This document shows, one piece after another, positions 24,827 through 27,472 of a stretch of 27,472 nucleotides of DNA. Each line of letters begins with the position of its first letter. Position 1 is the first letter of the stretch. Where the stretch lies: NCBI GenBank assembly GCA_964519405.1, contig CAZFLA010000032.1, forward strand, positions 1 to 27,472, in the 5' to 3' direction. Position numbers and translations under genes: made by a program. The DNA comes from G963677485 sp964519405 (GTDB lineage Bacteria > Armatimonadota > HRBIN16). The notes beneath the pieces are model-generated. The model saw only the letters and a program-made list of their open reading frames with translations. It was not told the origin of the DNA and made no database searches.

Positions 24827-27457
24827 ATGTCAGCATCGTTTAAAGCACACACCCCCATGCTCCAACAGTATTTCCGCACCAAAGCGGAGTATCCTGGCGT
24901 TTTATTATTCATGCGGGTAGGTGACTTTTTCGAGCTATATGGTGAGGATGCAGAAATCGCCTCGCGAGAGCTTGAGCTCACACTAACCGGTCGTGAAGAT
25001 GGCCCAAATGGCCGCGTCTCCATGGCAGGTGTCCCCCACCATGCTGTGGAACGCTACCTCGCCCGTTTGGTTGCCAAGGGTATTAAGGTGGCGCTGTGCG
25101 ACCAAATTGAAGACCCCAAAACCGCCAAAGGGCTTGTCAAGCGTAAGGTCACCCGTGTTGTGACCCCAGGCACCATCCTCGAAGACAGTATGCTGGATGG
25201 CGCCGCGAACAACTACCTTGTCGCCTGTGTTGCGGGAAATGACCTAAGCGGTGTTGGTGTGGTAGACGTATCAACCGGTGAGTTTTTAGCCACGGAGATC
25301 CATGGCGATGCCACTATTGCCCGCATCGTTCAGGAAGTGCAGCGCCTTCAACCCGCCGAAGTGCTGGTACCTGTTGAGGCCAACGAACTAGCCCAAGCCA
25401 TAGAAGACACCGTCGGTTCCACCGTTAGCTTGTATGATCCTAATGACTTCCCTGATCGAACCAGCAGCCGCAGCATATTGCTTAATCACTTCAGCACGAG
25501 TTCGCTGCGCGGGTTCGGCTGTGAGGACTACACAGTCGGTCTTGATGCTGCAGCCATGGTGCTGCGATATCTAAACCGCAACCAGGTGCAAGCGCTGCAG
25601 CACATCAGAACCCTCTCCACATACTCCGTAGAGAGTTTTATGTATCTTGACACCGCCGCACGGCGTAACCTGGAACTCACAAAATCACTGACAGATGGCA
25701 CGCGCAAGGGAACGCTGATGGAGACGTTGGATCGCACCCGTACTCCCATGGGCACCCGCATGATGCGGCGTTGGCTCGATGAGCCGCTGCAGAACATAGA
25801 CAACATCAATCTGCGCCTGGATGCGGTTCAGGAACTAGTCGCCAACAGCATACTACGCGAGGACATCCGGGCGATACTGCGCAAAATCGGCGACATCGAA
25901 CGGTTGATCTCACGGGTGGCCGCAGGAGCAGCATCGCCGCGTGACTACGCGGCTCTGCGCAGCTCGCTTCAAGCCCTGCCGCAGTTGAATGAGCTGGTGC
26001 AGTCGTTGTCCTCTCACATGAGCAAGTCTTTATCCAGTGATGTGCAGCCCCTTCCAGAGCTAGAACAGTTTCTGTGTAAGGCAATCATCGACGAACCGCC
26101 GGCAACCACCAAGGATGGCGGGGTCATCCGTGAAGGCTTCAACGCAGAGCTCGATGCCATACGCACCGCACAACATGACGGCCGTCGCTGGATCGCTCAA
26201 ATGGAGGCCACGGAACGCGAACGCACCGGTATCAACACCCTTAAAGTGGGTTACAATGCCGTCTTCGGGTATTACCTAGAGGTGACCAAGGCGAATGTCT
26301 CCAAAGTGCCCGACACCTACACCAGAAAGCAGACCACAGTCAATGCCGAACGATATATCACCCCGGAGCTTAAGGAGCTTGAGGCGAAGGTCACGGGTGC
26401 GGAAGAGCGTGCCATCACCCTAGAGCACGAACTATACAGCATGGTTCGCGACCATGTGGCTGCAGCCACAGCGGATGTTCAACGGGTGGCTCATGCCTGC
26501 GCTGCCATCGATGTGCTGTGCAGCTATGCAGACACCGCAGCCACTTTCGACTACTGTCGACCCGCCATGCTGCCGGAGGGTGCATTTAGCATATCCGGCG
26601 GGCGCCATCCTGTGGTTGAGCAGTTCGGTTCTGGAGGCTTTATCCCTAACGACTGCCTTCTCGATGACAGCCAGCGGATGATCGTGCTGACGGGTCCCAA
26701 CATGGCCGGAAAAAGCACATATCTTCGGCAGGTCGCGCTCATCGCGCTCATGGCCCACATCGGCAGCTTCGTGCCGGCGACCTCCGCGGAGATTCCGCTA
26801 ACTGACCGCATCTTTACGCGAGTGGGCGCCCATGATGAGTTGGCCACCGGTCAAAGCACCTTCATGGTTGAGATGACAGAGACAGCCACCATTTTGAATC
26901 ATGCCACAAACCGTAGTCTGGTCATTTTAGACGAGATCGGGCGCGGCACAAGCACCTATGACGGCTTGGCCATCGCTTGGTCGGTCGCCGAATACCTGCT
27001 CTCTGTAGGATGCCGCACCCTATTCGCCACGCATTATCACTACCTCAATGAACTAGCTAACCAGCGCGAGGGTGTGGCGAACTTCCGGGTGACTGTGCGT
27101 GAGACTGGCGACAGAATCATCTGGCTGCATAAAATCATGCAAGGCGGAACCGACAAGAGTTATGGCATTCAGGTCGCACGCATGGCGGGAGCTCCACCCG
27201 AAATGATCGCCCGAGCCCATGAGATCCTGCACGATCTGGAAAAGAACACCATGAATCGCAAAGAGGTCGGTGACATGATGGGTCTGGAACCCTCACCAAC
27301 GACCACAAATGTCAGCCGAAAGAAGCTCCAACTGACGTTGTTCGACGCCGATCGCGACCCCATCCTGGACGACATCGAACAGCTAGACGTCAGCGCCATG
27401 ACCCCGATCGACGCCCTTGTAAAAATCGAAGAATGGCAGCGAAAAATCAAACGCTAG
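24827..27457 (+). CDS. mutS: DNA mismatch repair protein MutS
   Basis: 876 aa, full length. Mismatch-binding domain I carries the Phe-x-Glu motif as Phe34-Phe35-Glu36 (GDFFELY); Phe35 replaces the commoner Tyr. The connector, lever (about 265-560) and clamp (around ERTGINTLKVGYN) domains follow. The ATPase domain has Walker A GPNMAGKST at 623-631, Walker B LVILDEIGRG with Asp702-Glu703, and the FATHYH signature. The ARAHEILHDLE segment and a C-terminal tail end near WQRKIKR. MutS finds mismatches and recruits MutL. ATG 24827 has only a weak, distant SD. The region looks more GC-rich than the pilus locus. It ends 15 nt before the window edge, where mutL might follow. Confidence 0.98.
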   Translation: MSASFKAHTPMLQQYFRTKAEYPGVLLFMRVGDFFELYGEDAEIASRELELTLTGREDGPNGRVSMAGVPHHAVERYLARLVAKGIKVALCDQIEDPKTAKGLVKRKVTRVVTPGTILEDSMLDGAANNYLVACVAGNDLSGVGVVDVSTGEFLATEIHGDATIARIVQEVQRLQPAEVLVPVEANELAQAIEDTVGSTVSLYDPNDFPDRTSSRSILLNHFSTSSLRGFGCEDYTVGLDAAAMVLRYLNRNQVQALQHIRTLSTYSVESFMYLDTAARRNLELTKSLTDGTRKGTLMETLDRTRTPMGTRMMRRWLDEPLQNIDNINLRLDAVQELVANSILREDIRAILRKIGDIERLISRVAAGAASPRDYAALRSSLQALPQLNELVQSLSSHMSKSLSSDVQPLPELEQFLCKAIIDEPPATTKDGGVIREGFNAELDAIRTAQHDGRRWIAQMEATERERTGINTLKVGYNAVFGYYLEVTKANVSKVPDTYTRKQTTVNAERYITPELKELEAKVTGAEERAITLEHELYSMVRDHVAAATADVQRVAHACAAIDVLCSYADTAATFDYCRPAMLPEGAFSISGGRHPVVEQFGSGGFIPNDCLLDDSQRMIVLTGPNMAGKSTYLRQVALIALMAHIGSFVPATSAEIPLTDRIFTRVGAHDELATGQSTFMVEMTETATILNHATNRSLVILDEIGRGTSTYDGLAIAWSVAEYLLSVGCRTLFATHYHYLNELANQREGVANFRVTVRETGDRIIWLHKIMQGGTDKSYGIQVARMAGAPPEMIARAHEILHDLEKNTMNRKEVGDMMGLEPSPTTTNVSRKKLQLTLFDADRDPILDDIEQLDVSAMTPIDALVKIEEWQRKIKR

Positions 27458-27472
27458 CCCGTTGGTGTCTAT

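Noticed and set aside
1..27472. CRISPR array, insertion sequence or prophage genes
   Set aside because: No regularly spaced repeats, no transposase or integrase motifs and no phage structural genes were found.

Overview
The window reads as a chromosomal segment of a diderm (outer-membrane-bearing) bacterium. It encodes a TolC-type outer-membrane channel, a PilQ-type secretin and several Sec signal peptides, and many genes carry strong GGGAGG-like ribosome binding sites. The GspG-like pilin with a conserved C-terminal Cys-Pro / Asp-His-Leu-Pro tail and the secreted GH42-like glycosidase would suit Armatimonadota or a PVC-type lineage, but that placement is only a guess. Two runs of exactly ten N (2872-2881 and 21583-21592) each split one gene, so this is a scaffolded draft assembly, possibly from a metagenome.

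Layout. (1) 1-1101: tRNA-Lys(CTT) with its terminator, then a small AbrB-type antitoxin / PIN-domain toxin pair. (2) 1218-4396: a large secreted GH42-like glycosidase, split by the first gap. (3) 4405-10112, minus strand: an efflux operon in transcription order outer-membrane factor, HlyD-type lipoprotein, two paralogous ABC-2 permeases, TetR regulator. No ATPase gene is present. A good sigma70-type promoter with an overlapping inverted repeat, a candidate TetR operator, sits upstream of the first gene. (4) 10355-24642, minus strand: a nearly complete type IV pilus locus in transcription order GspG-like pilin 2, pilin 1, PilV-, PilW- and PilX-like minor pilins, an unknown small membrane protein, PilM, PilN, PilO, PilP-like protein, PilQ, PilB, PilT, PilC. 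From PilV to PilC the genes are packed with TGATG and GTGA overlaps or very short gaps, and the locus ends at a candidate intrinsic terminator. A strong GNRA-capped hairpin separates pilin 1 from the minor pilins. (5) 24827-27457, plus strand: mutS, divergent from pilin 2, with a perfect-arm palindrome between the two genes.

How the genes work together. PilM/N/O/P form the inner-membrane alignment complex, PilQ the outer-membrane pore, PilC the platform, and PilB and PilT the extension and retraction motors. The pilins and minor pilins build the fibre and its tip. The prepilin peptidase PilD is not in this window. The least ordinary parts are the very large PilX-like protein with an EF-hand-like loop, the second pilin lacking the canonical Gly14 and Pro22, the ATPase-less ABC-2 pump, and the long leader upstream of pilin 1.
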